Counted from the stretch's first letter, positions 42,365 through 52,515 are shown. The stretch: 64,000 nt of DNA from Achromobacter xylosoxidans (GCF_014490035.1 NZ_CP061008.1:4898001-4962000), one strand, 5' to 3'. Notes: generated from the letters alone by a model not told the origin. Numbers and translations: made by a program.

Positions 42365-43141
42365 ATGGATGTGAAAACCGCTGGCCGAGTGCTGGATGTG
42401 CTGAACCTCTTCGCCGAGGCGCAGAAGCCCCTGCTGTACAGCGAGATCGCTGCCCAGATGGGGATACCGCTGTCGAGCTGTCATGGGCTGCTGAAGACCA
42501 TGGTGGCGCGCGGCTATCTCTATGAAATCGGCAAGAAGCACGGCTATTACCCGACCCAGAAACTGATCCACGTGGCCACCCTGATCTGCCATAGCGACCC
42601 GCTGAACGCGGTGATCGAGCCGGTGCTGGCCCGGGTGCGGGACCTGACGGGCGAGACGGCCTTGCTAGCCAAGCTGGCCGACGACAAGGTCGTGTACCTG
42701 ATCGTTGCCGAGTCCAAGCAGACCATCCGCTTCTCGCACCAGCCGGGCGGCTTCAAGGCGGTGCACGCCACCAGCTCCGGCAAGGCGCTGCTATCGGTGC
42801 TGTCGCAGGAAGAACGGCAGAAATGGTTCAAGGCCTACAGCGGTTTTGCCGCCTATACGGACAGCACGCTCACCAGCCAGGAGGCCTTCGACCGCGACCT
42901 GGAAGCAGGCGTGGCGCGCGGCTGGCAGCGCTCGGTGGGCGAGAACGTGGAAGACGTGATGTCCATTTCGCTCGGATTCCGGGCATACGAACAACCCTTT
43001 GCCATCGTGGTGGCCGGCCCGCTGAGCCGGATGCTGAAGAACGAAGCCACCACGGGGAAACAGCTGGCCGAGGTCAAGGCGATGCTGCAAGCAGCGCTGC
43101 CCTCGGCCAATCTCACCTTTGTAGGAGTAGACAGTAGATGA
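42365..43141 (+). CDS. IclR family transcription regulator
   Basis: A 258-residue regulator with the N-terminal winged helix (AGRVLDVLNLFAEAQKPLLYSEIAAQMGIPLSSCHGLLK, given by its ends, near 7-45) and the C-terminal ligand-binding IclR domain from about 75, with TGETALLAKLADDKVVYL and the AVHATSSGKALLS motif near 135. It overlaps the Bug receptor gene by four bases and diverges from the cyclase-family gene. It probably senses the compound that the receptor brings in. Confidence 0.9.
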   Translation: MDVKTAGRVLDVLNLFAEAQKPLLYSEIAAQMGIPLSSCHGLLKTMVARGYLYEIGKKHGYYPTQKLIHVATLICHSDPLNAVIEPVLARVRDLTGETALLAKLADDKVVYLIVAESKQTIRFSHQPGGFKAVHATSSGKALLSVLSQEERQKWFKAYSGFAAYTDSTLTSQEAFDRDLEAGVARGWQRSVGENVEDVMSISLGFRAYEQPFAIVVAGPLSRMLKNEATTGKQLAEVKAMLQAALPSANLTFVGVDSR

Positions 43142-44118
43142 ACAAACGCACCTTCCTCGCCGCGGCCTGCTCGGCCATCGCCACGGCGGCCTTGCCGGCA
43201 GCGACCGCCTATGCTCAGGCGGACTATCCGGACAAGCCCATCCGCGTAATCATGCCTTGGGCGGCAGGAGGACCGACGGACGTGGTCGGCCGCCTGATCG
43301 CGGTCCAGATGGGCGAGATCCTGGGTCAGCCGCTGGTGATCGAAACCCGCGCCGGGGCCAGCGGCACCATCGGCACGGCCCAGGTCGCCAAGGCGCCGGC
43401 CGACGGCTACACCTTGCTGATGAACCCGTCGGTGCAGGGCATCTATCCGGCTCAATTCAAGAATCTGAGCTTTGACCCGATCAAGGACTTCAAGATGGTG
43501 GGCGTGCTGGGCACGGTGCCGATGGTGGCCGTCGTCCCGCCCAACTCCAAGTTCAAGACCTTCGGCGAACTGATCAAGCAGGGCCAGGCCCAGCCCGGCT
43601 CGCTGACCTTCGCCTCCCCCGGCGTCGCCACCTTGCCGCACCTGGCGGGCGAGCTGATCAATACCTCCACCAAGGCCAAGATCACCCACGTCGGCTACCG
43701 CGGCAGCAGCCCGGCCCTGACCGACGTCGCGGGCGGCCATGTGGACCTGATGTACGCGCCGCTGGCGCCGGCCTTGCCGCTGATCCAGAGCGGCAAGATC
43801 CGCCCGATCGCCGTGACGACCAAGACCCGCCTGGCCGAACTGCCCGACGTGCCGACCATCGCGGAAAGCGTCCTGCCCGGTTTCGACATCGTCACCTGGT
43901 ACGGCATGTGGGCCCCGAAAGATACGCCGCAGCCCATCATCGCCAAGCTGAACAAGGTCATGATCGAAGCCTCGCAATCGCCCAAGGTGGTTGAAGCGCT
44001 GAAGTCGCAAGGCACCCTGCCCAGCACCATGAGCTACCAGGAAGCCGAAGCCTTCAACCTCGCGGAAAGCGAGCGTTGGATCAAGGTGATGCAGGACGCC
44101 GGCATCCAGCCCGAATAA
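43138..44118 (+). CDS. Bug/TctC-family periplasmic solute receptor
   Basis: Second Bug receptor of the window, 326 residues with a signal peptide ending TAYAQA near residue 28. Motifs IRVIMPWAAGGPTDVVGRLI near 38, IETRAGASGTIGTAQVAKAPADGYTLL near 70 (ends quoted) and GMWAPKDTPQPIIAKLN near 260 are typical. The start overlaps the iclR stop (ATGA), so both are one transcript. It should deliver the substrate for the divergent cyclase-family enzyme; no membrane permease is nearby. Confidence 0.92.
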   Translation: MNKRTFLAAACSAIATAALPAATAYAQADYPDKPIRVIMPWAAGGPTDVVGRLIAVQMGEILGQPLVIETRAGASGTIGTAQVAKAPADGYTLLMNPSVQGIYPAQFKNLSFDPIKDFKMVGVLGTVPMVAVVPPNSKFKTFGELIKQGQAQPGSLTFASPGVATLPHLAGELINTSTKAKITHVGYRGSSPALTDVAGGHVDLMYAPLAPALPLIQSGKIRPIAVTTKTRLAELPDVPTIAESVLPGFDIVTWYGMWAPKDTPQPIIAKLNKVMIEASQSPKVVEALKSQGTLPSTMSYQEAEAFNLAESERWIKVMQDAGIQPE

Positions 44119-44157
44119 GCGCGCAAGAAACGAGGGCGCCCGGCGCGCCCGTCCAAT

Positions 44158-44199
44158 GAAAAACCGCCATGTCCGGCAAACCCGGCATGGCGGTTTTAT
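44158..44199. terminator. Bidirectional terminator between the Bug gene and cysM
   Basis: AAAACCGCCATG pairs with CATGGCGGTTTT, with an inner CCGG/CCGG stem and loop CAAAC; A and T runs stand at both feet. It serves the two convergent genes. Confidence 0.9.
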
Positions 44200-44227
44200 T
44201 CTGCCCGAAGGCGATCAGATCAGGCGT

Positions 44228-45136
44228 TCAGTTGAAGACGCCCGTGGACAGGTAGCGGTCGCCGCGGTCGCATACGATGAACACGATGGTGGCGTCGTTG
44301 ACGCGTTCGGCCACGCGCAGGGCGGCGATCAGCGCGCCCGCCGAGGAAATTCCACCGAAGATGCCCTCTTCCGCTGCCAGCCGGCGCGCCATCTGTTCGG
44401 CCTCGGCCTGTTCGATGGATTCGTAGGCGTCCACCCGGCTGCGATCGAAGATCTTGGGCAGATAGGCTTCGGGCCACTTGCGGATGCCCGGGATCGACGA
44501 TCCTTCGGCGGGCTGCGCGCCCACCACCTGCACCGCGGGATTGCGCGATTTCAGGTAGGTCGACACGCCCATGATGGTGCCGGTGGTGCCCATGGCGCTC
44601 ACGAAGTGGGTGACGCGGCCTTCAGTCTGGTTCCAGATTTCCGGCCCGGTGGTTTCGATGTGGGCGCGGGGATTGTCGGGGTTGGCGAACTGGTCCAGCA
44701 CCAGCCCGCGGCCGTCCGCCTGCATGGCGGATGCCAGGTCGCGGGCATATTCCATGCCGCCCTTGTCCGCCGGCGTCAGGATCAGCTCGGCGCCATAGGC
44801 CGTCATGGCCGCGCGGCGCTCCACCGAAAGATTGTCCGGCATGATCAGGATCATGCGGTAGCCGCGCATGGCGGCGGCCATGGCCAGCGCAATGCCGGTA
44901 TTGCCGCTGGTCGCCTCGATGAGGGTGTCGCCCGGCTTGATGTCGCCGCGCTCTTCCGCGCGAGCGATCATCGACAGGGCCGGACGGTCCTTCACGGAGC
45001 CGGCAGGGTTGTTGCCCTCCAGCTTGGCCAGGATGACATTGCCCCGGGCGGCGCCCGCGGCCCCGGGAATGCGCTGCAGGCGCACCAGCGGCGTGTTGCC
45101 GACGGTTTGCTCGATAGTGGGATAGGTAGTAGTCAT
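44228..45136 (-). CDS. cysM: Cysteine synthase B
   Basis: PLP enzyme that makes cysteine from O-acetylserine and sulfide or S-sulfocysteine from thiosulfate. The 302 residues have the cofactor lysine in NNPAGSVKDRPALSMI near 45, EATSGNTGIALAMAAAMRGY near 75 and GTTGTIMGVSTYL near 180. The NPAGSVKDRPA context and the length favour CysM over CysK. It lies at the end of a minus-strand run, 84 bases after comEA. With the sulfate operon it completes much of cysteine formation, sulfite reductase excepted. Confidence 0.93.
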   Translation of the reverse strand: MTTTYPTIEQTVGNTPLVRLQRIPGAAGAARGNVILAKLEGNNPAGSVKDRPALSMIARAEERGDIKPGDTLIEATSGNTGIALAMAAAMRGYRMILIMPDNLSVERRAAMTAYGAELILTPADKGGMEYARDLASAMQADGRGLVLDQFANPDNPRAHIETTGPEIWNQTEGRVTHFVSAMGTTGTIMGVSTYLKSRNPAVQVVGAQPAEGSSIPGIRKWPEAYLPKIFDRSRVDAYESIEQAEAEQMARRLAAEEGIFGGISSAGALIAALRVAERVNDATIVFIVCDRGDRYLSTGVFN

Positions 45137-45220
45137 GCGGACGATGATAACCCCGCCTGGCGGCGCGCGCCGCCAAAAGCCGCGCTCCCGCCAGGGCTAA
45201 CGGCGCAGGCCGCTACGCGC

Positions 45221-45715
45221 TCAGGGCCGGGCGCGGGCGGCGGGCTGGGACGCCGCCGGTTTCGCTTCGGATTTGGCTTCGGCCTTGCCCGCAACCGGCT
45301 TACCCTGCGCCGGCTTGGCCGCCGTCTCGCCCTGCCCGGCCTGAGGGCCCGCCCCTCCCACCTGCAGGCCTGCCTCTTGCAGGGCCTGCGCCTTCTTCGG
45401 GCCGATGCCGCGCACCCGTTCAGCCAGGTCGTTCAAGGATTCGAACTTGCCGCCCCGCTCGCGTTCCTTGATGATTATTTCCGCCATGCGCGGGCCGATG
45501 CCCCGGACACCTTCGAGCTGCTGGGCATTGGCCTGATTGAGGTCCACCGCGTGCGCCAGCGGCGCGGCCAGGCCCAGGCCCGCCGTTACCAGCAGCGCGC
45601 CCAAGGCCTGCCGCAAAGGCCGCGGCCGGGCGCCGGAAGCAAGGGCGGCGCGCGCCCTGCGCCATCTGGCAAAGGGCGCCGGGTGGGCGGCGGCGGATTG
45701 AAGGAATGGATTCAT
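45221..45715 (-). CDS. ComEA-like helix-hairpin-helix DNA-binding protein
   Basis: A 164-residue exported protein with an N-terminal hydrophobic segment (GALLVTAGLGLAAPLAHA near 40-57) and two HhH motifs, VDLNQANAQQLEGVRGIGPRMAEIIIK near 60 (ends quoted) and FESLNDLAERVRGIGPKKAQAL. The C-terminal 50 residues are an Ala/Lys/Pro-rich low-complexity tail. Such proteins bind DNA in the periplasm for uptake. The ATG at 45715 is preferred. The long 37-residue positively charged stretch before the membrane segment is unusual for a signal peptide; a start further in is possible. Confidence 0.8.
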   Translation of the reverse strand: MNPFLQSAAAHPAPFARWRRARAALASGARPRPLRQALGALLVTAGLGLAAPLAHAVDLNQANAQQLEGVRGIGPRMAEIIIKERERGGKFESLNDLAERVRGIGPKKAQALQEAGLQVGGAGPQAGQGETAAKPAQGKPVAGKAEAKSEAKPAASQPAARARP

Positions 45716-45833
45716 GGGTGATCTCCCTGGAGTCTGGCGCAACGGCTGTCACGCACGCTCAGATCATGCGGGCCGCGCGCTCTGTCACGGAGGCCCTGTG
45801 AATGGAAACATCCGCCCCGGCAAACCGCCAGAC

Positions 45834-45862
45834 GAAAAAAAGCCACCGCGGACGGTGGCTTT
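45834..45862 (-). terminator. Rho-independent terminator of the lapA-hldD operon
   Basis: AAGCCACCG pairs with CGGTGGCTT around CGGA; the minus strand continues TTTTTTTCG. It is 27 bases beyond the hldD stop. Confidence 0.92.
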
Positions 45863-45888
45863 CTTCTATGCACGGCGCCTGTGCAGAC

Positions 45889-46878
45889 TTACTTGCGGGC
45901 GCGCCAATAACGCACGTACTCGGTAACGCCGGTCCGCACATCGCGCATCGGCGCCTGGAACCCTGCCGCGCGCAGGCGCGTGACGTCGGCCTGCGTGTAG
46001 CTCTGATAGCGCCCTTTCAGGTCGTCCGGGAACGGGATATAGCGGATCAGATCCAGCTCCACCAGTTGCGCCAGCGTCAGCTCGGCTTCGCCGCGCTCCG
46101 CGCGCAGCGCATTGACCACGCCGGCCGCCACATCGTTGAAGGGCTGCGCGCGGCCGGTGCCGCAGTTGAAGATTCCGGATTGCTCGGGGTGATCCAGGAA
46201 ATGCAGGTTGACCGCGACCACGTCTTCGACGGAAATGAAGTCGCGGCTCTGGCCGCCATCCACGTAGCCGTCCCAGCCCGCGAACAGGCGCACATGCCCA
46301 TGCTCCAGGAACTGGTTCATGTTGTGGAACGCCACCGAGGCCATGCGGCCCTTGTGCTGTTCGTGCGGACCGTAGACGTTGAAGTAGCGCAGGCCCACGA
46401 CCTGTGCGGTCAGGCTGTCCATGCGCTGGCGCAGGACCTGATCGAACAGCAGCTTGGAATAGCCGTAGACGTTGAGCGGGCCTTCATTGGCAGGGTCTTC
46501 CACGTAGATCGAGGAACCGCCGTAGACCGCCGCCGACGAGGCGTACAGGAACGGAATGCGGCGCTCCTGGCAGAACTCGAACAGCTCCAGCGTGACGCGG
46601 TAGTTGTTGTCGAGCATGTAGCGGCCGTTGCGCTCGGTCGTGTCCGAGCACGCGCCCTGGTGCAGCACGGCGCGCACTTCGTGCAGGCTGCCGTCGAGGA
46701 CGCGGCGGCGGAAGTCGTCCTTGTCCATGTAGTCCGCGATCTGGCAATCGACCAGGTTGACGAACTTGTCGCCTTCGGTCAGGTCATCGACCGCGATGAT
46801 GTCCTTGATGCCGCGGCGGTTGAGCCCGCGCACCAGGTTGCTGCCTATGAAGCCCGCGGCTCCGGTAACGACGATCAT
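45889..46878 (-). CDS. hldD: ADP-L-glycero-D-manno-heptose 6-epimerase HldD
   Basis: Last enzyme of ADP-heptose synthesis for the LPS core. The 329 residues have the Rossmann motif [17 protein letters not shown] at the start, the SSAAVYG segment near 115, the catalytic [10 protein letters not shown] near 140 and [12 protein letters not shown] near 210. It overlaps the heptose kinase gene by four bases (ATGA) and is followed by a strong terminator. Confidence 0.96.
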   Translation of the reverse strand: MIVVTGAAGFIGSNLVRGLNRRGIKDIIAVDDLTEGDKFVNLVDCQIADYMDKDDFRRRVLDGSLHEVRAVLHQGACSDTTERNGRYMLDNNYRVTLELFEFCQERRIPFLYASSAAVYGGSSIYVEDPANEGPLNVYGYSKLLFDQVLRQRMDSLTAQVVGLRYFNVYGPHEQHKGRMASVAFHNMNQFLEHGHVRLFAGWDGYVDGGQSRDFISVEDVVAVNLHFLDHPEQSGIFNCGTGRAQPFNDVAAGVVNALRAERGEAELTLAQLVELDLIRYIPFPDDLKGRYQSYTQADVTRLRAAGFQAPMRDVRTGVTEYVRYWRARK

Positions 46879-47816
46879 GAGAGTTCTCCTGCCAATTCCG
46901 CAGCGGTGACGATGGACGTGCCGAGCTTGCCCACGGCGATGCCGCCGGCCTTGTTGGCCCAGCCCATCGCGTCGACCCACGGCAGATCGATGGCGCGCGA
47001 CACCGCCAGCGTCGCCAGCACGGTATCGCCCGCGCCGGACACATCGAAGACTTCGTGCGCCTGCGCGTCGATGTGGTCGCGTCCCGCGTCGGTAAACAAA
47101 GTCATGCCCTGCTCGGAACGCGTCACGAGCAAGGCTTCCAGATCCAGGTCGGCGCGCAGGCGCTGCGCGCGATCGGTAAGTTCGGCCTCGGAACTCCAGC
47201 GGCCCACGGCCTCCTGCATTTCCGAGCGGTTGGGGGTGACGAGCGTCGCCCCGCGGTAACGGGTGTAATCGTGGCCCTTCGGGTCCACCAGCACCGGCAC
47301 GCCGGCGTTGCGGGCCAGGGCGATCAGCGATTCAACCCGCGCCAGCACGCCCTTGGCATAGTCGGACAACACGACGATGTCGTGGTTGGCCAGGTGGCGC
47401 GCGAATGCGGCATCGACGTTATCCAGCGCGGGCTGTGCCGGATGCTGTTCGAAGTCCACGCGCAGGAGCTGCTGCTGGCGGCCCAGCACGCGCATCTTCA
47501 AGGTCGTGTGCAGGGACGGATCGGCGACCAGCTCGGCCTGTATGCCGGCTTCGGCGGACAAACGCCGCACGCTGTCGCCGGCCTCGTCTTCGCCCAGCAC
47601 GCCGACCAAGGTCACGTGGCCGCCCAGGGCCGCCACGTTGCGCGCGACGTTCGCCGCGCCGCCCAGACGGTCTTCGCGGCGCGCCACGCGCACCACGGGC
47701 ACTGGCGCTTCCGGCGAAATGCGTTCGACTTCGCCGAACCAGTACCGGTCCAGCATCACATCGCCCACCACTAGGACGCGGCTATGCGAAATGGCTTCGG
47801 CGGGAAATGCATTCAT
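46875..47816 (-). CDS. rfaE1: D-glycero-beta-D-manno-heptose-7-phosphate kinase (HldE kinase domain only)
   Basis: PfkB-type sugar kinase that makes heptose 1,7-bisphosphate on the path to ADP-heptose. The 313 residues show [21 protein letters not shown] near 18, [15 protein letters not shown] near 50 and the signature [16 protein letters not shown] near 255. The adenylyltransferase domain fused in E. coli HldE is missing, so a separate RfaE2/HldC is needed. It overlaps both lapB and hldD by four bases. Confidence 0.94.
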   Translation of the reverse strand: MNAFPAEAISHSRVLVVGDVMLDRYWFGEVERISPEAPVPVVRVARREDRLGGAANVARNVAALGGHVTLVGVLGEDEAGDSVRRLSAEAGIQAELVADPSLHTTLKMRVLGRQQQLLRVDFEQHPAQPALDNVDAAFARHLANHDIVVLSDYAKGVLARVESLIALARNAGVPVLVDPKGHDYTRYRGATLVTPNRSEMQEAVGRWSSEAELTDRAQRLRADLDLEALLVTRSEQGMTLFTDAGRDHIDAQAHEVFDVSGAGDTVLATLAVSRAIDLPWVDAMGWANKAGGIAVGKLGTSIVTAAELAGELS

Positions 47817-49027
47817 TCAAGTTCTTCCAAGCGGCGCGGCGCGTAGGTTTCCCAGGCATTGCAGCCGGGACATTGCCAGTAAAAGCGACGCGCCTGAAAT
47901 CCGCAACTGCGGCAGGCGTAGCGGTCCAGCCGCTGCGTATGCTTGTGTATCAGGCTGCGCAACAGCGTCAGGTCGGCGCCCGGCACCGGCGCCTGCTCGG
48001 CGCCGCTTTCCGGATTGGCCAGCTCGGCCTCCAGCAGTCGGTCCAGCCCCAGCAGCGACGGATGGCTGCGCAGCGCGTTGCGGGCAAATGCCCATGACGT
48101 CGCTGCGCCCTGCTGGGCGCGCAGCTCGCGGAACAGCACGTTGAACAGGTCCAGCGACGCGTGGCGCGCATACTGCTTCTGCAGCACGTCGAGCCCGGCC
48201 GCTTCCTGATTGGCCGCACGGTAATTCGCCAGCACCTGCTCGGCGACCAGGCCGGCGTACTCGGGAGCGTCGGTCATGATCGACTCCAGGTACAGGCGTT
48301 CGCGCTTCGGGTCCTGTTCGATCAGGGCCAGACGGGCGCGCAGCATCGCGGTGCGCACCATGGCGCCCTTGCTCGACGCCGGATCGATGGTCGACAAGGC
48401 ATGGTCGGCGGCATCCAGCGCCTTGTGGGCCGCGTCGATATCGGCAGGCTTGGCCGACAGCGCGGTCTGCGCCTGTTCGCAGTAATAGTGCACGAGCTGC
48501 GGCACCGGCTCGTCGACCAGGCCCTGCAGCGTCTTCACGGCTTCGATGGCGCGCGGCCAGTCGTGTTCCGATTCGTAGATCCGGATCAAAGAACGCAGCG
48601 CGGGCAAGGCGTAGCGGGTGTCCTTGAGCTGCTCGAAGCCGTTTTCGGCGCGATCCAGCATGCCGGCCTTGAGAAAATCCTGCGCCAGCTCGTGCTGCGC
48701 ATGCTCGCGTTCGGCGGCGGGCAGGTCGGAACGGTTCAGGAGGCTTTGGTGCACGCGGATGGCGCGCTCCATTTCGCCCCGGCGGCGGAACAGGCTGCCC
48801 AGCGCGAAGTGCAGCTCGGTGGTTTCCGGGTCCAGCTTGGCCACTTCGACGAAGGCGTCGATGGCGCGGTCGGGCTCTTCATTGAGCAGGAAGTTCAGCC
48901 CGCGGAAATAGGAATCGGGCAGGCTGCGGGTTTCCCGCAGCATTTGCCGGATATCGAAGCGCGCGGCCAGCCAGCCCAGCGCGAACAATACCGGCACGAA
49001 AATCAACCACCAAGGTTCAAAATCCAC
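47813..49027 (-). CDS. lapB: LPS assembly protein LapB (YciM)
   Basis: Inner-membrane regulator of LPS synthesis that presents LpxC to the FtsH protease. The 404 residues start with a membrane helix (WWLIFVPVLFALGWLAARF), continue with TPR repeats from about residue 40 to 340, and end in a rubredoxin-like zinc ribbon with CRSC and CPGC. Overlaps rfaE1 by four bases; linkage to heptose genes puts LPS control and core synthesis on one message. Confidence 0.95.
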   Translation of the reverse strand: MDFEPWWLIFVPVLFALGWLAARFDIRQMLRETRSLPDSYFRGLNFLLNEEPDRAIDAFVEVAKLDPETTELHFALGSLFRRRGEMERAIRVHQSLLNRSDLPAAEREHAQHELAQDFLKAGMLDRAENGFEQLKDTRYALPALRSLIRIYESEHDWPRAIEAVKTLQGLVDEPVPQLVHYYCEQAQTALSAKPADIDAAHKALDAADHALSTIDPASSKGAMVRTAMLRARLALIEQDPKRERLYLESIMTDAPEYAGLVAEQVLANYRAANQEAAGLDVLQKQYARHASLDLFNVLFRELRAQQGAATSWAFARNALRSHPSLLGLDRLLEAELANPESGAEQAPVPGADLTLLRSLIHKHTQRLDRYACRSCGFQARRFYWQCPGCNAWETYAPRRLEELE

Positions 49028-49085
49028 TATGCGGGCTCTTGCGGTAATTCAGTGCGGAAAGGGATTCAGTGCTGGCGCAACGGCA

Positions 49086-49400
49086 TCACAGCGGCGACAT
49101 CGGGGCCACGGCCTCCGGCGGCACGGCGGGCGTGGTGCCGGCCACGGCGGCCTGGACACGGTCCAGCTCGCGGCGCAGGCGCATGGCTTCGCGGCGGCGG
49201 CGCATGGCGGCGGGCACGGTCAGCAACAGGCCGAACAAGGCGCCCAAGACGAACACGACCAGCATCACGACGATGAGGGGCACGTCCTGCACCACGTAAT
49301 CGGCGTAGAACTTCACGGCGACCGGATCCGTGTTTTTCAACGCAAACATCAGAACTGCAACAAACACGAGCAATCGCAGGGCCCAGACTAGGTAGCGCAT
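49086..49400 (-). CDS. lapA: LapA (YciS) family inner-membrane protein
   Basis: A 104-residue protein with two membrane helices (LLVFVAVLMFALKNTDPV near 10-27 and PLIVVMLVVFVLGALFGLLLTVP near 42-64) and a charged, coiled-coil-like tail; it works with LapB in LPS assembly. The ATG at 49400 begins MRYLVWALRL; a longer reading frame exists upstream but runs through the region before the gene. Gap to lapB is 58 bases. Confidence 0.9.
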   Translation of the reverse strand: MRYLVWALRLLVFVAVLMFALKNTDPVAVKFYADYVVQDVPLIVVMLVVFVLGALFGLLLTVPAAMRRRREAMRLRRELDRVQAAVAGTTPAVPPEAVAPMSPL

Positions 49401-49459
49401 GGCGCATGCTCCAAAGAATTCAAGACTATCAATTGTAAGCGACGGATCCCTCCTGGCGC

Positions 49460-49493
49460 CAAAAAACAAAGCCCCTTGATTGCTCAAGGGGCT
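49460..49493 (-). terminator. Rho-independent terminator of ihfB
   Basis: AGCCCCTTGA pairs with TCAAGGGGCT around TTGC; the minus strand continues TTGTTTTTT. It separates the gyrA-ihfB gene run from lapA. Confidence 0.92.
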
Positions 49494-49539
49494 AGGTTCT
49501 CGGTCCGATCCGCCCGAAGGCGGCCTTACTGCCGTGCCG

Positions 49540-49899
49540 TCAATGCATGGCGTGCAGACTCACCATCGACGGCATCGGTTCACTCGATCCAGAGGATTGA
49601 GCGTCCTCGTCATTGCCGCCGGCCAAGTCCACCCGCTCGCGCAATTCCTTGCCCGCCTTGAAGTGCGGCACCTGTTTGCCAGGCACCAGCACCTGTTCGC
49701 CGGATTTCGGATTGCGACCGATGCGGGGAGACCGCTGCGACAACGAGAAGCTGCCAAAACCGCGGATCTCGATGCGCTGACCCGAGGCCAGGGCCTGGGT
49801 CATTGCGTCGAGCACGGTCTTGACCGCGTAATCGGTGTCGCGGGCGGCCAGCTGAGGATAGCGGGCCGCCAAGGCGGCGATCAGCTCCGACTTGGTCAC
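49540..49899 (-). CDS. ihfB: Integration host factor beta subunit
   Basis: DNA-bending subunit of IHF, which also supports sigma-54 promoters such as the one at 10651. The first 94 residues are canonical ([53 protein letters not shown]). The protein then runs on for about 25 acidic and Ser-rich residues to a total of 119, beyond the E. coli length. It follows rpsA with 3 bases between. Confidence 0.95.
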   Translation of the reverse strand: MTKSELIAALAARYPQLAARDTDYAVKTVLDAMTQALASGQRIEIRGFGSFSLSQRSPRIGRNPKSGEQVLVPGKQVPHFKAGKELRERVDLAGGNDEDAQSSGSSEPMPSMVSLHAMH

Positions 49900-49902
49900 G
49901 AA

Positions 49903-51615
49903 TTAACCGTCGTTGCGCTGTTGGTCCAGCTTGGCCTTCAGCAGCGCGCCGAGGTTGGTGGTGCCGGACGAAGCGCTGGCGTCGGACATGCGCTGGATCG
50001 TTTCGGCGGTTTCGGCGTTGTCGCGGGCCTTGATCGACAGCTGGATCGAACGCGTCTTGCGGTCGATGTTGACGATCATGGCTTCGATGTTCTCGCCGGC
50101 GGTCAGAACGGTGGTGGCGTCTTCAACGCGGCCCGAGGAGATCTCGGAAGCGCGCAGGTAGCCTTCAACGTCCACGGACAGCGTGACAACAGCGCCCTTG
50201 GCTTCGACCGACTTGATGGTGCCCGGAACAACGGCGCCCTTGTCGAAGGTGGCAACGAAGTTGTTGAAGGGGTCGCCTTCCAGCTGCTTGATGCCCAGCG
50301 AGATGCGTTCCTTGTCGGTATCGATGCCCAGAACCACGGCTTCGATCTCGTCGCCCTTCTTGAAGTTGCGCACGGCTTCTTCGCCGGTTTCCGTCCACGA
50401 CAGGTCGGACAGGTGAACCAGGCCATCGATGCCGCCGGGCAGGCCGACGAACACGCCGAAGTCGGTGATCGACTTGATGGCGCCGCGGACCTTGTCACCA
50501 CGCTTGAAGTTGGTGGCGAACTCTTCCCACGGGTTCTGGCGGCACTGCTTCATGCCCAGCGAAATGCGACGACGGTCTTCGTCGATTTCCAGGACCATGA
50601 CTTCGACTTCTTCGCCCAGGGTCACGACCTTGCGCGGATCGACGTTCTTGTTGGTCCAGTCCATTTCGGAGACGTGCACCAGGCCTTCGATGCCGGCTTC
50701 GACTTCAACGAACGCGCCGTAGTCGGTCAGGTTGGTGACCTTGCCGAACAGGCGGGTGCCTTGCGGGTAGCGGCGAGCCAGGCCCACCCACGGATCTTCG
50801 CCCAGCTGCTTGACGCCCAGGGAGACGCGGCTCTTTTCCTGGTCGAACTTGAGCACCTTGGCTTCGACTTCCTGACCCACTTGCAGGACTTCGGAGGGGT
50901 GACGCACACGGCGCCAGGCCATGTCGGTGATGTGCAGCAGGCCGTCGATGCCGCCCAGGTCCACGAACGCGCCGTAGTCGGTGATGTTCTTGACCACGCC
51001 CTTGACCACAGCACCTTCGTGCAGGGTTTCGAGCAGCTTCTGGCGCTCTTCGCCCATGCTGGCTTCCAGCACCTGGCGACGCGACAGAACGACGTTGTTG
51101 CGCTTGCGGTCGAGCTTGATGACCTTGAATTCGAGGGTCTTGCCTTCGTACGGGGTGGTGTCCTTGACCGGACGCAGGTCCACCAGCGAACCCGGCAGGA
51201 ACGCGCGGATGCCGTTGGTCATGACGGTCAGGCCGCCCTTCACCTTGCCGGTGATGGTGCCGGTAACCAGTTCGCCGTTTTCCAGGGCCTTTTCCAGTTG
51301 CAGCCAGGCCGACAGGCGCTTGGCGCGGTCACGCGACAGGATGGTGTCGCCGTAGCCGTTTTCCAGGGAATCGATGGCCACCGAGACGAAATCGCCAGGT
51401 TGCACTTCGAGCTCGCCCTGGTCGTTCAGGAACTCTTCCAGGGGGATCAGCGCTTCGGACTTCAGGCCGGCGTTGACGACGACGAAGTTGTGGTCGACGC
51501 GCACGACTTCGGCGCTGATGACCTCGCCGGACTTCATGTCCTGGCTCTTGAGGCTTTGTGCGAAAAGGTCGGCGAAGCTTTCGCCGCCGGTGGCGGTAGT
51601 GGAAACGGAAGACAT
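49903..51615 (-). CDS. rpsA: 30S ribosomal protein S1
   Basis: RNA-binding protein that brings mRNA to the 30S subunit. The 570 residues contain six S1 (OB-fold) domains, with repeats such as [41 protein letters not shown] and [21 protein letters not shown]. The ATG at 51615 ([11 protein letters not shown]) is chosen; an in-frame ATG at 51630 would add five residues. Neither has a strong Shine-Dalgarno site, common for the autoregulated rpsA. About 197 bases separate it from cmk, leaving room for a leader. Confidence 0.97.
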   Translation of the reverse strand: MSSVSTTATGGESFADLFAQSLKSQDMKSGEVISAEVVRVDHNFVVVNAGLKSEALIPLEEFLNDQGELEVQPGDFVSVAIDSLENGYGDTILSRDRAKRLSAWLQLEKALENGELVTGTITGKVKGGLTVMTNGIRAFLPGSLVDLRPVKDTTPYEGKTLEFKVIKLDRKRNNVVLSRRQVLEASMGEERQKLLETLHEGAVVKGVVKNITDYGAFVDLGGIDGLLHITDMAWRRVRHPSEVLQVGQEVEAKVLKFDQEKSRVSLGVKQLGEDPWVGLARRYPQGTRLFGKVTNLTDYGAFVEVEAGIEGLVHVSEMDWTNKNVDPRKVVTLGEEVEVMVLEIDEDRRRISLGMKQCRQNPWEEFATNFKRGDKVRGAIKSITDFGVFVGLPGGIDGLVHLSDLSWTETGEEAVRNFKKGDEIEAVVLGIDTDKERISLGIKQLEGDPFNNFVATFDKGAVVPGTIKSVEAKGAVVTLSVDVEGYLRASEISSGRVEDATTVLTAGENIEAMIVNIDRKTRSIQLSIKARDNAETAETIQRMSDASASSGTTNLGALLKAKLDQQRNDG

Positions 51616-51812
51616 GGGGTTGAAATCCATTGGGCCGAAATGGCCGTTAAAAACACACCGCAGCGGATTGCCCGCCACAGTGGAGTCAAAATGCCTGCTT
51701 GCCGGTTTACCCTTGCGGGGTGTCCCGTGGGGGCTGCGCCTGGCTTGAACAGGGCCGATAAAAAAAACAGAAAACTGCGGAGGATTCGAGGGGAAAGTCC
51801 GGGACCGGTACT

Positions 51813-52502
51813 TCAATCCGCGGCGGCGTTCTTCCAGAAATCCAGTATTGCCTGCACCGTTTCCGCAATCGTCAAATCAGACGAATCCAGTACGTGTGCA
51901 TCCGCTGCGGGAGCCAAGGGAGCGGTAGTCCGCCCCATATCGCGGGCGTCCCGCTCGCGCATATCCCGTAGGAGGTCATCAAGATTAGCAGAAATTCCCT
52001 TTTCGATCAACTGCTTACAGCGCCTCTGCGCCCGCGCGACCACATCGGCGACCAGGAACACCTTCAGGGGCGCATCGGGAAACACCACCGTACCCATGTC
52101 GCGCCCGTCCGCAACCAGGCCCGGAGCCAGCCGGAAGGCGCGCTGGCGCTCGAGCAACGCCTGGCGCACGCCCGGGAAGGCGGCCACGCGCGAGGCGAAA
52201 TTGCCGACTTCCTCGCGGCGGATGTCGTGGCCGACGTCCACGCCTTCGAGGTAGACATGAGGCCCCTCGAAACGCACGTCCAGGGTTTCAGCCACGCGCG
52301 CGACGGCGGGTTCGTCCTCGGGCGACAAGCCGCGATTGAGCGCCGCCAGCGCGGTCAGGCGATAGAGCGCGCCGCTGTCGAGCACGGCCCAACCCAGGGC
52401 CTTGGCGACGCGGTGGGCCACCGTGCCCTTGCCGGACGCGGTGGGGCCGTCGATGGTAATGACGGGGACAGTGGAAGAAGTTGCAGGGGAAATCGAAGTC
52501 AT
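51813..52502 (-). CDS. cmk: Cytidylate kinase
   Basis: Phosphorylates CMP and dCMP. The 229 residues have the P-loop [19 protein letters not shown] near 16-34, [15 protein letters not shown] near 43, and [21 protein letters not shown] near 128. The ATG at 52502 is 13 bases after the aroA stop. The order aroA-cmk-rpsA-ihfB is widely conserved in proteobacteria. Confidence 0.96.
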   Translation of the reverse strand: MTSISPATSSTVPVITIDGPTASGKGTVAHRVAKALGWAVLDSGALYRLTALAALNRGLSPEDEPAVARVAETLDVRFEGPHVYLEGVDVGHDIRREEVGNFASRVAAFPGVRQALLERQRAFRLAPGLVADGRDMGTVVFPDAPLKVFLVADVVARAQRRCKQLIEKGISANLDDLLRDMRERDARDMGRTTAPLAPAADAHVLDSSDLTIAETVQAILDFWKNAAAD

Positions 52503-52515
52503 GGGCGATTCTTCG

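Noticed and set aside
49480..52254. Open frame of 924 codons opposite ihfB, rpsA and cmk
   Set aside because: Antisense shadow of three core genes; the composition is repetitive only because it mirrors the S1 repeats of rpsA.
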